Part shown: piece after piece, positions 1-10,882 of the stretch
Layout of the letters: each line of letters opens with the position of its first letter
How positions within the stretch are numbered: position 1 is the stretch's first letter
Assembly (NCBI GenBank): GCA_905221605.1
Contig: CAJNDS010002790.1
Coordinates: 941,097-1,005,096 of the forward strand
Reading direction: 5' to 3'
Length of the DNA stretch: 64,000 bases
Source: Symbiodinium natans
Lineage: Eukaryota; Sar; Dinophyceae; Suessiales; Symbiodiniaceae
The notes under the pieces: model-generated
What the model was told of the DNA's origin: nothing
Database searches by the model: none
Seen by the model: the letters and a program-made list of their open reading frames with translations, nothing else
Program-made: the position numbers and the translations under genes

Positions 1-63
1 CTATCGGCAAACCCGGAGCTCCCAAACACAACAAGCTTCATTTGGGTTTAGGATTTAGGGCAG

Positions 64-200
64 ACATGGCGCTATGTTCAGACCTGTGGCTGTGGGGCTT
101 CTCCGGTTCAGCTTTCGGGAGGAAGGAAGGGGTGCTCAGTGCTGGGGGTTCTGGTTTTGTCACTTGTGGATGTCTCGTGGCTCAGCTGGCCGCTGGGGCC
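64..200 (+). CDS. Candidate exon, unknown product
   Basis: Opens after GGGCAG at the end of a telomere-like run. The frame reads MALCSDLWLWGFSGSAFGRK and stays open into a C-strand repeat at 217. The product is Gly/Ser-rich and not recognised. No partner exon was established. Confidence 0.3.
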
Positions 201-426
201 CCAAAGCCGAAAACCCTAAACTCTCAACCCGAAACTCCCAACCCTAAACCCTGAACACATGTATGATGGAGTTAGGGTTTAGGGGTTAGGGCTTAGGGTG
301 CGGCTTTAGGCTTTAGAGGTTTAAGTTTTTTTGGTTTAAGGCCTGAGGGTGCATGGTTATGTTGAGGGTTCAGGTTCAGGGTTTCGTGTTTGACTCCTCC
401 CCGCCTGTGTTTCGTGGTGGGTTTAG

Positions 427-499
427 GCGGGGAGGGGAGGGATACGATGGGCGGTCGAGCACGCGGAGGGCGCACGTACTGCTTGACCGGGTGTCGAGG
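427..499 (+). CDS. Candidate exon, unknown product
   Basis: Opens after GGTTTAG (424-426) and closes on AGG before a GTAATA donor, in phase 0. Reads GYDGRSSTRRAHVLLDRVSR. The next candidate at 605 continues in phase. The opposite strand over 293-721 is also open and reads protein-like, so strand is not certain. Confidence 0.38.
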
Positions 500-604
500 G
501 TAATAGGATTTAGAGGGACTTTTCAGGTTTACTGGGTTGGTATATATAAGGGGTTTTATAGGGTTGTTCTCACAGTGAGCAGCGCGGTTCACGGCTTTCT
601 GCAG

Positions 605-679
605 CTCGTTTCGGCTCAGGCGTCTACCTTCCACCATTCTCCAGTCTCCGGCAGTTGGCCTCAAGTGCCATGGAGCTAG
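605..679 (+). CDS. Candidate terminal exon following 427-499
   Basis: Opens after CTTTCTGCAG in phase 0, reads LVSAQASTFHHSPVSGSW and ends at a TAG at 677. It joins in frame to 427-499 across a 105 nt gap. A minus-strand frame with a GTGAGA donor is a competing reading. Confidence 0.38.
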   Translation, partial: LVSAQASTFHHSPVSGSWPQVPWS

Positions 680-1176
680 TTTACAGCAAGACCTTCGTGA
701 GCTTCCAGGCAAAAGATCCATCCCAAATTTAAGGGGGCTTCGGGTTTAGGCACTTGCTTTACATGGAGTACTGTTTGGGGTTTATGTCTCTAGGTCTACG
801 TCTCCATGAGCCTTAAACCGAAGCCCTAGACCAAAAAATGAAAAAAATATGCCTATACCCAACCAGGGTCCATCCCTCGCATAGAACCTCGTCTTCCGGA
901 AGTGTGCCCGTAATCTCTGGTGACTGAGATCCCCAGATACTCCCTGAACCCCTAAACGGCTAAACCCGAAACCGGAAACCCTGAACCCTGAAAGTTTAGA
1001 CTGAAATCCGAACAAGCCTGTGAACTGCAGCGGGTTGATGACCTGAAGCCCCAAAACCCGACGAGAGACTGAGGAGACGGGGTTGAGATTTGGGGTTTGG
1101 AGTTTGGTGTTTAGGGTTTAGGGTTTAGAGTTGAGGGTTTAGGGTTTAGGGTTTAGGGACCCCTCGTCCCTAGCAG

Positions 1177-1273
1177 CGAAGGAGGTGCCCCTGCGCGCAC
1201 CTCGGACTAAAAGCATGCCGAACCTGTTCAAAACAGACCTCGACGTGCAGGAGCCTGCTGCACCTTTAAAGGG
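1177..1273 (+). CDS. Candidate exon, unknown product
   Basis: Lies between two G-strand telomere-like runs. Opens after CCCTAGCAG, reads KEVPLRAPRTKSMPNLFKTD and then DVQEPAAPL, and meets GGGTTGGGG. Codon use is balanced and there are no stops. Not recognised. Confidence 0.43.
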
Positions 1274-1618
1274 GTTGGGGGGGCTTAGTGTTTAGGGTTT
1301 GGGGCTTCGGGTTTAGGGTTTAGGGCTTAGGGTTTAGGATTTTGGGTTTAGGATTTTGGGTTTAGGGTTTAGGGTTTGGGAAGCCCCGGAACCATTCCCA
1401 CGTTACACGTCTTTGGGGTTGATTTGGAATGAACTCGGTAGGTCCACGCGGCCCACTCCATACATGTGTAGCACCCTGTACAACCCGACTATCCTATAGG
1501 AGTTTCATGTTGTCCCCGGCCCCGCAACCCTAACAAGAAGCCTGAAAACGGCTAAGACGACAAAAATCTCAGACCCGCAGGCCTACTAATTGCCGCTGGC
1601 TTAGGAAGTGTGTTGCAG

Positions 1619-1732
1619 CGTGGAGCAAGATTGTTTGTAACTCGATGCAGATGGATAGAAGCTGCATTTCGGATAAGTGCTGGCGATGTTGTTTCCAGAC
1701 GATGCATTCGAGAGTCCAGGGTTCAAGCTTAG
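1619..1732 (+). CDS. Candidate terminal exon, unknown product
   Basis: Opens after GTGTTGCAG. 37 codons read RGARLFVTRCRWIEAAFRIS and then AGDVVSRRCIRESRVQA before TAG. It is basic and probably folded. The minus strand has an overlapping 61-codon frame (1601-1786), so strand is not proven. Confidence 0.43.
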   Translation, partial: RGARLFVTRCRWIEAAFRISAGDVVSRRCIRESRVQA

Positions 1733-1917
1733 CAGTTGGGATTCAAAAACCAGGAGGGCAGCCCTAAACCGTCCTAAGCCCTGCAAAATGAAGCACTGTG
1801 AAGTCCCGAATGAAAGAAGCTCCAGGCCATCAGCGTAAGCCCCACCTGGGACCCTAATTCTACCTACTCGTACGGTTTTACTAGTAAGTCCCCCTATTTA
1901 CCAGGTAAAACCCTGAA

Positions 1918-2062
1918 AACTGTAGGTGGTTCATGGTACCTAGTTGCGCAGTTGTAACTGTGCTTACCCAATTCTAACCCCATTCGGGTACTTCAGGGGC
2001 TTATAAGTGGGTTACAACTACGCTTATACTTGGGTTCTAAGTACCCTGAACCTCCAAGTGCC
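1918..2062. mobile_element. Family B inverted-repeat element
   Basis: Termini GGTTCATGGTACCTAG and CTAAGTACCCTGAACC are inverted. Interior has TTATAAGTGGGTTACAACTA-like sequence. Confidence 0.75.
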
Positions 2063-2079
2063 CTACACTGAATCTTGAG

Positions 2080-2169
2080 ATGCCCTCAAGAAACCGCAGA
2101 CGACAGGATGCCAAAGCACTGGAAGCCAACCTCGAGCAAAAGATCAAAGATCTTGTGCCTTTGCCTTAA
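2080..2169 (+). CDS. Small ORF, 29 aa, basic and helical
   Basis: ATG to TAA. Reads MPSRNRRRQDAKALEANLEQ and then a short Lys-rich tail. It begins 18 nt after a family B element ends. It could be an independent micropeptide, an exon, or chance; it is too short for a family call. Confidence 0.28.
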   Translation: MPSRNRRRQDAKALEANLEQKIKDLVPLP

Positions 2170-2411
2170 TAACACAGACACTGGGCAGCTTGGGGTTTAG
2201 GGTTGGGTTTTTCGGTTTTAGGGTATCTCTCCCGCAGGAGGCTGTCTGGATACCCAGCCGAGCAGTCAGGGTCCGGAGTTGAGTTGAGCCCGGGTTGTTG
2301 ATTTTTGGGATCCTCTTGGGGGGGTGGGTTAGAAAGTCCCGGAGGGCATGCTCATCCCTGTTAGGATCGTTATACAGTGTATATTCCTTCATTTGAGGGT
2401 ATGCTAGGACC

Positions 2412-2520
2412 CAGAGTACTGTTGGCCCTTATTCCCTTTGTTTAGGGTTTAGGTTACCTTATTTATACGCCCCTTTGAACAAAAAAGGGTACCCTTTTTG
2501 TTCCTAGGTTGCTCTTGGGT
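2412..2520. mobile_element. Family F element
   Basis: CCCTTATTCCCTTTGTTTAG ... AACAAAAAAGGGTACC; CTAGG-type ends. Also at 23428, 38550 and 58163. Confidence 0.65.
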
Positions 2521-2646
2521 CTAGTATATTATTGGGCTTTCTGGGTACCACTGCATTACGGTCTGACGACGCCGAATGAAACGGGTTTGTACTGAACAGA
2601 CTCTTTGCGTACTGGGTTAGTCCACGACGGACCTGCAGCTGTACAG

Positions 2647-2734
2647 GCGAGACGTGTGGGTCGATGGAATGATGGCGAGGTCGATGGCAATGTCATTGAT
2701 GGAGCGTGGCTTCGGGATTCAGATGTCAAAGCCC
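2647..2734 (+). CDS. Candidate exon, unknown product
   Basis: Opens after GCTGTACAG and ends at a near-consensus donor, CCC|GTAAAG. One frame reads VGRWNDGEVDGNVIDGAWLR; a second, also open from further upstream, reads YRRDVWVDGMMARSMAMSLM. The first gives a phase match to 2825. The island is likely coding but its frame is ambiguous. Confidence 0.45.
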
Positions 2735-2824
2735 GTAAAGCTAGCAGGCTCCAAAAACCGAAGCCCTAAAGTGTCTAGGTAGCAATTCCGTTCCTCTTTG
2801 CATTTGAGCGGCTGCGGACCTCAG

Positions 2825-3095
2825 AACGTTCTTTCGTTGCAGGTTTAGGGTCGGTTGTTCGGTTGATGGCCCCGAGTCCAAGGAGCTTAAAGAGGTTCAA
2901 TCTGCCCAGTGCCCTGAACTCTGAGCTCACCAAGGGATCTGTCCCGAAAGTTACAGTCTTCCATCCTCGCGGCCTAGATGGAGTGATCCAGATGTTTTGC
3001 CCCATAGGTCGGAGACCGATTCAATGTTTCAGCCGGAAGCAACGCGGGCGTGGATCCACGACCCGCGACGGAGCTGTGGTTGCAGGTGCCGAATT
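2825..3095 (+). CDS. Candidate long exon following 2647-2734
   Basis: Opens after CCTCAG and stays open for about 90 codons in the phase left by 2647-2734. Contains SVVRLMAPSPRSLKRFNLPS, then VTVFHPRGLDGVIQMFCP and a basic tail. Ends in a family A element at 3097. A minus-strand frame (2775-3005) also reads well. Function unknown. Confidence 0.42.
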
Positions 3096-3096
3096 T

Positions 3097-3164
3097 CCTA
3101 AGGGTCCATATAGTAGTAGTATATACTCAAGTATATATCATATAGGTACATGTACATGGGTCCT
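3097..3164. mobile_element. Family A element, short copy
   Basis: CTAAGGGTCCATATAG ... TATAGGTACATGTACATGGG: inverted ends of family A. Confidence 0.65.
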
Positions 3165-3439
3165 TAGGGATTGTACATGTTGTCGAATAATAATCTGGGC
3201 ATAGGGCCTAGGGTTGAGAGCTTTGGATGACTTGTCTTTTATTCTTTCTTATGGCTGCTCTATTTCTTGTTGGTCTTGTTGCTTGTTCTTGCTGGCCGGG
3301 CGTTGCTCTGCTGCACGGTACCACATTTTACACGTCTGTTGGTGAAGCAGTGTTGTGAACTTATCCGAGTTAGATGCAAAAAAAGATGCTTGAAGACCAT
3401 GCTCCATGTGATGAAGTCCGTCGATAGCAAACAGCTCGC

Positions 3440-3964
3440 AGATTGTACAGGAAACCTGACTACCTGTGCCACCATTTGTTCATGGATATCTCGTGCAAGG
3501 TCGGTAACCATCAGCAAGTTTCACACGATGAACACGTATGGCGCGTGCCAGTTGAGGAGCCCCGTTTGGAGGCGCCGATGCCGTTTGTCGGTTTATTCCT
3601 CTCAAGCACAAGCCAAGATCTTCATCAAGCGGTTTTGTTCTCACACGTCTTTCTGGCTTGTTCGGTCAGGTTTTGTAACGTGCGTTGTAGTGTGCGGCGA
3701 ATTGACTCTAAATTCTGTAGACAGTGCATGCTCAGCACGGTGAAGGCTGTGACAAGCTGCTGGTTTGCGGGCTGTAGGCGAGTGGATGCACCACGAAACC
3801 GGGCATGTTGTATTTTCTCATGTCATGGGCCAGGCATTCAGGAACAGTTTTCTCCGTACGTGACATGTCCATGACACACAGGAGGCCCCAACCGAGGATG
3901 ACGCGGGGTTGGATATTCCACCACCCGCAGCCGGTCTGCGTGCGCAGGCGCCGGAGTGTGACTA
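3440..3964. repeat. Direct duplication, copy 1
   Basis: Positions 3497-3964 recur at 4569-5036 (offset 1072) with only a few substitutions. The left part (3430-3496) aligns loosely to 4480-4568. The copies break together right after GTGTGACTA. Frames of about 140 codons run through both, but the differences change residues (E/D, F/Y) and nothing is recognised, so coding is unproven. Confidence 0.9.
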
Positions 3965-4259
3965 GTGTCCGTTGCTTAATTTTGTCGGTACTGTAAAGAG
4001 CTTGGGGCGGAGGGTTTCGGTGCCGTCTTGGTTCTTGGGGTGTTTCCTGTTTGCCACAAGCACCCTTATGTGCGCGCATGCGGCGCTCAACATGTCGCGT
4101 AAGGAAGTTTATACAGCAGGACCGGTTTAGCTCAAAGCTCACGACTGCTGTCTTGATAGACAAAAGGGGCGAGGCGCGACACCCCAGCCGTGTTCTACGC
4201 AAGGTGAGGCAAGGCGCGAGTGGTTTTTATTGGACACGCGGCTCAGACCCCTGGGATGA

Positions 4260-4369
4260 AGGTTCATGGGTACTTAAAGTAGGGATATAAGTACCCTAAG
4301 AAAGGCTGTGAGCATCGTTGCCTTACTTATGACCGTACTCTAGAGTACCCATGAACCTCCAAGTAGGAT
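4260..4369. mobile_element. Family B element
   Basis: GGTTCATGGGTACTT ... AGTACCCATGAACC inverted ends, in the spacer between the duplicated segments. Confidence 0.78.
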
Positions 4370-4479
4370 GAATCATGAGGCATCATGGGTATTCCGCCTC
4401 AAGCCTGTGGGCCTCCCATTGACCTCCAGGCCCGACGATTACCGTCGACCCGTTCATGCGAATCCGGCCTCGTTAGCAG

Positions 4480-5036
4480 ATAGCTCGCAGATTGTACAGG
4501 TAGCATGGTGCACGACTCCCGAGTATCTGCACAAAAATTGTTCACGCATATCAGACCCCTGTCTGGGAAAGGTCGCTAATCATCAGCAAGCTTCACACGA
4601 TGAACACGTATGGCGCGTGCCAGTTGAGGACCCCCGTTTGGAGGCGCCGATGCCGTATGTCGGTTTATTCCTCTCAAGCACAAGCCAAGATCTTCATCAA
4701 GCGGTTTTGTTCTCACACGTCTTTCTGGCTTGTTCGGTCAGGTTTTGTAACGTGCGTTGTAGTGTGCGGCGAATTGACTCTAAATTCTGTAGACAGTGCA
4801 TGCTCAGCACGGTGAAGGCTGTGACAAGCTGCTGGTTTGCGGGCTGTAGGCGAGTGGATGCACCACGAAACCGGGCATGTTGTATTTTCTCATGTCATGG
4901 GCCAGGCATTCAGGAACAGTTTTCTCCGTACGTGACATGTCCATGACACACAGGAGGCCCCAACCGAGGATGACGCGGGGTTGGATATTCCACCACCCGC
5001 AGCCGGTCTGCGTGCGCAGGCGCCGGAGTGTGACTA
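4480..5036. repeat. Direct duplication, copy 2
   Basis: Second copy of the 3440-3964 segment. The spacer between copies holds a family B element (4260-4369). Near identity of the last 468 bp implies a recent event. Confidence 0.9.
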
Positions 5037-5107
5037 TGGCCCTTCAACCCTAAACCTGGTGCAAGTACTCCAGTGTAACTTCAGCTGTTGAATGTGCTTG
5101 TTCGCAG

Positions 5108-5153
5108 GGCATTAAGGTGAAAGTCGGTCAACACAGAAGGCAAAGACGTAATG
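5108..5153 (+). CDS. Candidate exon, unknown product
   Basis: Opens after CTTGTTCGCAG, reads GIKVKVGQHRRQRRNG and ends at a possible GC donor, GCTTTAG, the telomere-like unit with C for T. Confidence 0.35.
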
Positions 5154-5323
5154 GCTTTAGAGTTCGGGTTTAAGGTTGCGATGGACTCCTCCTAACCCAA
5201 GTCAAGCTTGAGCCCAGCCACCCAAGGCCGGAAGCGGCAAGCACCTGTGTAGGGCTTGGGGTTTAGGGCTGAGGAAACCCAAGCGACTACATTCCCTGTG
5301 CCAGGTCTTGTTGACAACCTTAC

Positions 5324-5380
5324 ACACATTGGAACGTGTTCCAAGTTGGTTTTGCAAGTCTTGTAAAGCTGCGGCATCTC
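5324..5380 (-). CDS. Candidate minus-strand exon
   Basis: On the minus strand it opens after GAAACGCAG, reads DAAALQDLQNQLGTRSNV and ends at a consensus-like donor GTAAGG. One of few islands better on the minus strand. Confidence 0.3.
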
Positions 5381-6262
5381 TGCGTTTCAAGGTTTTGTTC
5401 TTGTTGGGGCGCCGGCGACCACTGTCAAGATGCTCTTGGACCTTTGGGCCATCCTGCTAGGCCCTAAAGGGTTTAGAGGTTTAGGGTTTAGGGTTTAGGG
5501 TTTAGGGTTTAGCCCAAACCCCGAATCCCTGAACTAAGCTCTAAACGCTCGGGTTTGGGTTTTGGGGTCTGGGCTTGGGGACTGCGCGGCTTTGGGCTTG
5601 AAGGGTTTAGAGTTGTAAACTGGCCCGGGTCAGGCTCACGAACCCAGGAGTCTGGGTTCTCAAGAGTGCCAGTTGGGGAGCGTGGGGCACCCATTGACCC
5701 TTGTGGCCCTAAACCCTCAACCCTAAACCTGTCCCCGTGCAAAGAATGCGAAGGTACCGGAAGATGCAGCTCAAGCCCCCCCTGCAGGTTCTGGATTGGT
5801 TGGTGGCTTTCGGGCTTACTGGGGGGGGGGGGGGGGGGGGGGTTGAATATACAGGGAGCAGGTCGCGCAGGGCCTCGTGCATTTTTTGCACTCAGGGCGC
5901 TCGGGCAATGTGAATTATACCGAGGTCATTCTTCGGGATGCACTGGTTCAGAGTTTATAGAGCTACTAGCTATGCGGCAAAGAGTTTTGCCTGCCAACCG
6001 TAGCCGTTTCAAGCTTTAGAGCTTAAGTCTTCGGTTCAGGGTTTCGTTCTGAAGCTGTGGACACTTCGAGGTAGCGTAGTAAAAGTGCTCCATATGTGTC
6101 ATATGTGTACATATACATACAGAGATGGATGGATACATACACATATCTCGTGTTATGCGTCTGTGCATAGTTTTGAATGTGTTTGTGGTTGACTTACCGT
6201 ATGGGTTTCATGTAAGCCCTAAACCCCTGAACTTAAACCCTAAACCTTCACACCGCCAACAG

Positions 6263-6343
6263 GCATCGAATCTGCAACAACCACGTGTTGCTGTTGACCT
6301 CCCTGTTCTTTGCAACACCGAACACGTCAACCCTCACCTTTAA
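6263..6343 (+). CDS. Candidate terminal exon, 26 codons plus stop
   Basis: Opens after CACCGCCAACAG just past a C-strand telomere-like run. Reads ASNLQQPRVAVDLPVLCNTE and then HVNPHL before TAA. Not recognised. Confidence 0.43.
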   Translation, partial: ASNLQQPRVAVDLPVLCNTEHVNPHL

Positions 6344-6648
6344 CCCTACAACTCAACACCTAAACTCTACAAGCCCTGCTAGCCCTACAAGCCCTGCTAG
6401 CTCTGCAAGCCTGCGCGCCCTATTCCCTCGGCGCTTCAGCAAAGTCAGTATTCCCTTTTTGTCCCCATATGAATGCACTATAATCACCCTGAAAATCCCT
6501 TTCTAAATATTAAGTGCCCCATATTAGGGCCCTTGGACCCTGAACCCTTTAACCTATTGGCGAATCGGGTTATAGGGATCAGGGTTCAGGGTGGCTTTTT
6601 TTGGTCTGAGCCCTCGCAATCGAACTCTACGCCCCTAGAAGCCCTATA

Positions 6649-6785
6649 CTTGGAGGTTCAGGGTACTTATACCCGCATTTTGAACTGTACTTATAAGCCA
6701 GTTAGCCCCTAAGTCCAAGTAGGCAAGTAGGTTACAAGTAGACTTATAATTGGGGGGTATAAGTACCCGTGAACCTCCAAGTAGG
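6649..6785. mobile_element. Family B element
   Basis: ACTTGGAGGTTCAGGGTACT ... CCGTGAACCTCCAAGTAGG. Confidence 0.82.
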
Positions 6786-7154
6786 GATTTGGGCCTTGGG
6801 AGCTTTGCTTAGGATCTCCAAAAGTTCAGAGTGTAGGAAGTGTGGAGGGTTGAGAGCTCCCGAACATGAGCCTCAAAGGGTTTACTTCAAACCTGCATCC
6901 TTGTTAGGGTTTAGTGTGTAGAGTTTCCAAGCCGACTGCAGGTGTTGTGGTTCTTCCCGTCGCACCCCGCCGCCGCATTTTCAATATTGGCTCGATTGCC
7001 CATCCGCAGGCTCCGTTGAATGTTTAGGGCTTCGGGCTTTGTGTTTAGGGTTCCTAAAACTTGATAGGGTTGAAGTTAGGGCTTATGGGTTCAGGGCCTC
7101 TGGGATTTCGGTCTGCCATACTTAGGTATGCCTTCTGTAGTGAACCCAACAGAG

Positions 7155-7454
7155 TCAGCGTCGCATATGGGCTGCTCTGAATTGGGCTTGCTCCGTCTCG
7201 TTCCAGATCAACAAGCTAACGTGACGCCTACGCGTCAGCAACCCTAAACCCGAAACACTAATCCCCAACCCTAAAGCCTCAACTACACCCGAAACCGATC
7301 GATGGAGTAAAGTAAGTAGCTCGTGCCAGGTGTGCCGGCGTCCATGTATGCTTCTGGGCAATGTTTGAGACAGAGAGCCCCTTGTGACAGCTTTCAAGTG
7401 GAACTTCCGGAACTCAAAGGCAAGAGCCTTCAATCCACCTGTAACCACCTTCAA
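7155..7454 (-). CDS. Candidate minus-strand coding island
   Basis: The first ~55 codons from 7454 read like protein (GGLKALAFEFRKFHLKAVTR); the remainder runs into telomere-like sequence. Only the 7290-7454 part is plausible. Confidence 0.3.
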   Translation of the reverse strand: MKVVTGGLKALAFEFRKFHLKAVTRGSLSQTLPRSIHGRRHTWHELLTLLHRSVSGVVEALGLGISVSGLGLLTRRRHVSLLIWNETEQAQFRAAHMRR

Positions 7455-7550
7455 TGTCAGTAAGGAGCGTTGTTTGATCTTAGACGGTCTCGGGCTTCAC
7501 TGTAGTTCAGATCCAAACAACCTTGGAAACTGACATTTGCTTTTTGAGCA

Positions 7551-7729
7551 GCTTAGGTTTTTCTTGGCTGGTCAGTGTCGCAATGGCGTCGACTGTGGCC
7601 ACGCCAGCACGGTTCTACCCTAAATCCCTGAAACCAGCACGGTTCTACCCTCAATCCTGCAGAAGCCTTAAGGGACCTTCAGGGTCTGCGGTTGGGGTCT
7701 ATACGAGGGCTTGGGCTGGGTTTGGTTGA
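7551..7729 (+). CDS. Candidate exon with an internal direct repeat
   Basis: Opens after TTTTGAGCAG; reads MASTVATPARFYPKSLKP, then ARFYPQS, and ends at TGA. The repeated ARFYP comes from a ~22 bp direct DNA repeat at 7610 and 7632. Confidence 0.35.
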
Positions 7730-7794
7730 GGTCTTAATCTTCTCTTCTCCTGGATCTCCTGTGAATGGCCACCTTGCCCGGGTCTCCCCTGCAG

Positions 7795-7860
7795 AGAATG
7801 CAGAAACTGCAGAGAGGGAACCTTAAGAGTGCCTCAAGCATGGCAAGAACTCTCATGTAG
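7795..7860 (+). CDS. Candidate terminal exon, 21 codons
   Basis: A pyrimidine-rich tract and CCCCTGCAG precede it. Reads RMQKLQRGNLKSASSMARTL and then M before TAG, where telomere-like repeats begin. Basic helix. Confidence 0.45.
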   Translation, partial: RMQKLQRGNLKSASSMARTLM

Positions 7861-8591
7861 GGTTTAGAGTTTAGAGTTTCTTTCATTCGCTGCTTCTAGT
7901 CTTTTGTACGGCAATACCAACTCGATGCGGAGGCCGACTGCATGTAGTTGTTAGCAGCTTTGGCTGCAAAGCGTTATTATTTCCGCATGTGAATCTGTAC
8001 GGTCTACAGCACGTAACATCGCCTCTGAAACTACTTGTCCTAATTCTCAAATGGCCAACCGGGCTTGCGCCAACCTTCAAAGTGCAGAAGCTTACTTGGC
8101 CAAGCTTTGTGAGATTTTCATGAAGCTAAACCTTTCTACTTCTTGGTTATTGAAGAGGTGAGCGTAATTCAGAAACCCTGATTCCCTCCATTGAAGTAAG
8201 AAGTATAAGGAGAAACCAAAGTGAAGGCGCGTCAGTGCCCTCAAAGGACTGGGACCTCCTACAAGTCCTATGCAGGTGTCAGGTTCTGGCAGGCTTTTGG
8301 GAGTTTTCCCGAAAGCAGGCCACAAGGGGGGGTGTGTTTGGGGGGGGGGGGTCACGAGAAGATCGAGGGGGCCGAACAAGTCCCAGAAGGTCCCTACAGA
8401 TTCCTTTCAGCAGCGGGAATAGGGGGTCTCTCGCAAATCGAATCGCAGAACCCAATTCCCAACGCGTAAAACTTCAGATTCTCCATCCAAAGCCCAAAAA
8501 TAAGGGTGGTTTCAGAGGTTCGGCTCCCTTTTTTGGCTACCCGCCATTTGTTTGTTTCGGGCTTGGGGACAAAGGTTCAAAGTGGTTGCAG

Positions 8592-8754
8592 TAGGATGAA
8601 GTTCGAGGATGCGATGGCCCCGCATCGAACATGGTCAGACATATCACGGAGGTCACTAAGACGCCCAGTTCCTGTCGACGGACGTCTAGTGGCTGTGCTT
8701 AGGGCTGGGTCCTCGATGAGAAGAACTGAGAGGGTCATAAGCCCTGCAGCTTAG
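8592..8754 (+). CDS. Candidate exon, basic protein segment
   Basis: Opens after GTGGTTGCAG. Reads MKFEDAMAPHRTWSDISRRS and then RRPVPVDGRLVAVLR, and continues open to TAG at 8752. A family D element starts eight bases later. Not recognised. Confidence 0.47.
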
Positions 8755-8761
8755 AATGACC

Positions 8762-8852
8762 CCCTGGTTCTTAGTAGGGAATTAGGGTCCTATATATATA
8801 TATACCCTTCAAGGGATTACATACAGGGTACCTCATTCCCTCAGAACCAGCC
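8762..8852. mobile_element. Family D element
   Basis: TGGTTCTTAGTAGGGAATTA ... CTCATTCCCTCAGAACCA with an AT dinucleotide core. Confidence 0.8.
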
Positions 8853-9455
8853 AGATAAGCGTTTGGTAACCTCTAACTATTCCGCCCATGAAAAAGCTAT
8901 ATGGGGAACATACATGTTTGTGTTTTACCCAGATCCCTACGAGGAACGAGTATCAAACCCTTATCCGCTCAATCTGAGGCTCTCCGCGTCTTAGTGTGCT
9001 GAAACCCCTGCCAGGCTTCTGCCACCTACCCCACAATTACCGCCCCATTGTTCCAGATCAGCAACTTGGACAGGGTTTTGGGGTTGGGGGCTTAGGGGTT
9101 CATAGAGTGGATAAGGTTATGGATTGTTCAGATGCTTTGTGATTTGGACGCGTCGGGAGACGCCTCGCGAGGCTTCGCGACTGTGTTTTTTATTATTGTA
9201 TTTGTTTTGGGAGGTGCTTTGTTTAGGGGGTGTGTTATGGAGTATTGTATTTGTTTTGGGAGGGTTTGGAGGGTTGATTTGGTGGATGTGGTAAGTGCCT
9301 TCTGGTTTGGGTTGTATCAGGAAGGTCGGTTTAATCAGGCGGTTAGAGAATTGGGGTGAAAAGCATAGAGGGGGGTATTGAGTGTGAGGTCTGGGGTCAG
9401 CACTTGCTTGCTGCTTCTGGGTTTAGGGCCTACGGGGGTTTAGGGTTTAGGGCAG
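8853..9455. other. No convincing gene
   Basis: Holds mostly unique sequence, a repeated TGTATTTGTTTTGGGAGG (about 9197 and 9244) and degenerate telomere-like units. The 9132 frame is not persuasive. Confidence 0.4.
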
Positions 9456-9530
9456 TTGCAAAATCGACAGGGACTACGCTGGACCAACCCCACAACCACG
9501 GTCACCGCACCGATTCAGATCTCGGGGTCG
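9456..9530 (+). CDS. Candidate exon, frame ambiguous
   Basis: Opens after a telomere-like run ending GGGCAG. Two frames read plausibly (QGLRWTNPTTTVTAPIQISG or VAKSTGTTLDQPHNHGHRTD). A family G element follows at 9532. Confidence 0.35.
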
Positions 9531-9531
9531 T

Positions 9532-9671
9532 GGGCACACGGGCCCATGTGACTTGCAATGGGCCCTACCCCTGGTACACCCCTTGTATACCCCATACAAC
9601 CCAAGGGCCCATACGTCAGAACCCTTTAAAGAATTGTAAGGGACCATGTTAAGGGACCATGTAACTACCCC
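9532..9671. mobile_element. Family G element
   Basis: GGGCCCATGTGACTTG ... AAGGGACCATGTAACTACCC. Confidence 0.65.
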
Positions 9672-9899
9672 AAGAAAGATCAGGGATCCATGATTCTGTT
9701 GCTCCCCCCACCCTGAGTATCACAAACCCACTGCCAAACACAAAAGCCTACTTCCTTTTGGGGAGCCCCGTAAAAAGTGCGCCAGGGCTTCTCACGAGGG
9801 AGGATCACGCAACGTAAGGGCGAAGTTGCCTGGAACGAAAGCTACTGTCCTGCCTGCCGTAGCCCCAGCAACCTTACTAGCATTACGAAACGTAATGAC

Positions 9900-10125
9900 A
9901 ATGGAAATCATAATTAAAAAAAACACTGATACGATAGCAATAACAAAATGGAATATCCGAAAAATAATTTAATGAAATCATAGTAAATCAATAATCAAAT
10001 AGAAATCAAAAAGCAATAATAATAAAAGAAGATAAAAAAAGGAAAATAGTAAAAAGAATAAGAAGAAGAACCATAAGAATAAATCAGAATAACAGTGATA
10101 AAGTTATTGAGAAGAATAGCACACC
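9900..10125. other. A-rich stretch without gene
   Basis: AAT/AAG-rich low-complexity DNA, bounded by G/C-richer sequence. Confidence 0.7.
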
Positions 10126-10190
10126 TCGACTGGTTGGGTATAGGTGGGAGTTGGGCTTTCGAAGGGCGATTGGCTTCTCTGAGGTTTCAG

Positions 10191-10250
10191 CGGAGCTGCA
10201 TGCGCAAGGCTTCCCTGGCCGAGCTCACTGTGGACGCTTTTCTCATGTGA
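10191..10250 (+). CDS. Candidate terminal exon, 19 codons
   Basis: Opens after CTGAGGTTTCAG, reads RSCMRKASLAELTVDAFLM and stops at TGA. The region upstream (9900-10120) is A-rich. Confidence 0.38.
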   Translation, partial: RSCMRKASLAELTVDAFLM

Positions 10251-10882
10251 GGATCCATCCCCTCCCCCCCAAAACTTTGCAAATGTAGACCCTGTCCACT
10301 ACAGCCCTCTTAAGGCCTGCACACTGGCCCTTGTGGCAGCAGTCTCTGGCTAGGGAGATATTAGGGGCTCATGTTTTTGTTACGAAGAGCGGGGCCTCCC
10401 AATCTTCTTGCAATAGCCACCCTTGAACCCTAGATGCCCTAAACCCTCAAGACAAAATACATTGGGATGCTCCCCCTTACACTACCGCCCCCCCGCCCCC
10501 ACCCCCCGCCCCCCCCCCACCCCCCGCCCCCCCCCCCCCCCCACCCCCCCCCCCCCCCCCACCCCCCGCCCCCCGCCCCCCGCGCCCTCCCCCTCCCCCC
10601 CCACCCCCACCCCACCCCGCCCCCCCCCACGAGGTCCGAAGGCTTTGGGAAGCTCCAAACACTTTGTTTGGAGCCCAAAAAATGTGACAAGAGGCATAGG
10701 GGAGGCCTAGCAAAAAGAAGTAAAACACCCAATTCCAAAGCCTGCCTAAAACACCGGGCACAAACCCCCTATAACTTCTATGCATAGGGCAGGCCCAGGA
10801 AACACCCAAACCCACCCAAATCCTGCAAGCAAAAGGAGCCCCAAACCCCCCGTCATAAACCCTATACAGCGTTTGTAAAGCC

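Noticed and set aside
3443-4946. 143- and 192-codon frames in the duplicated segment as genes
   Set aside because: Frames are shared only because the DNA is duplicated; differences are not biased to silent sites and no domain is visible.
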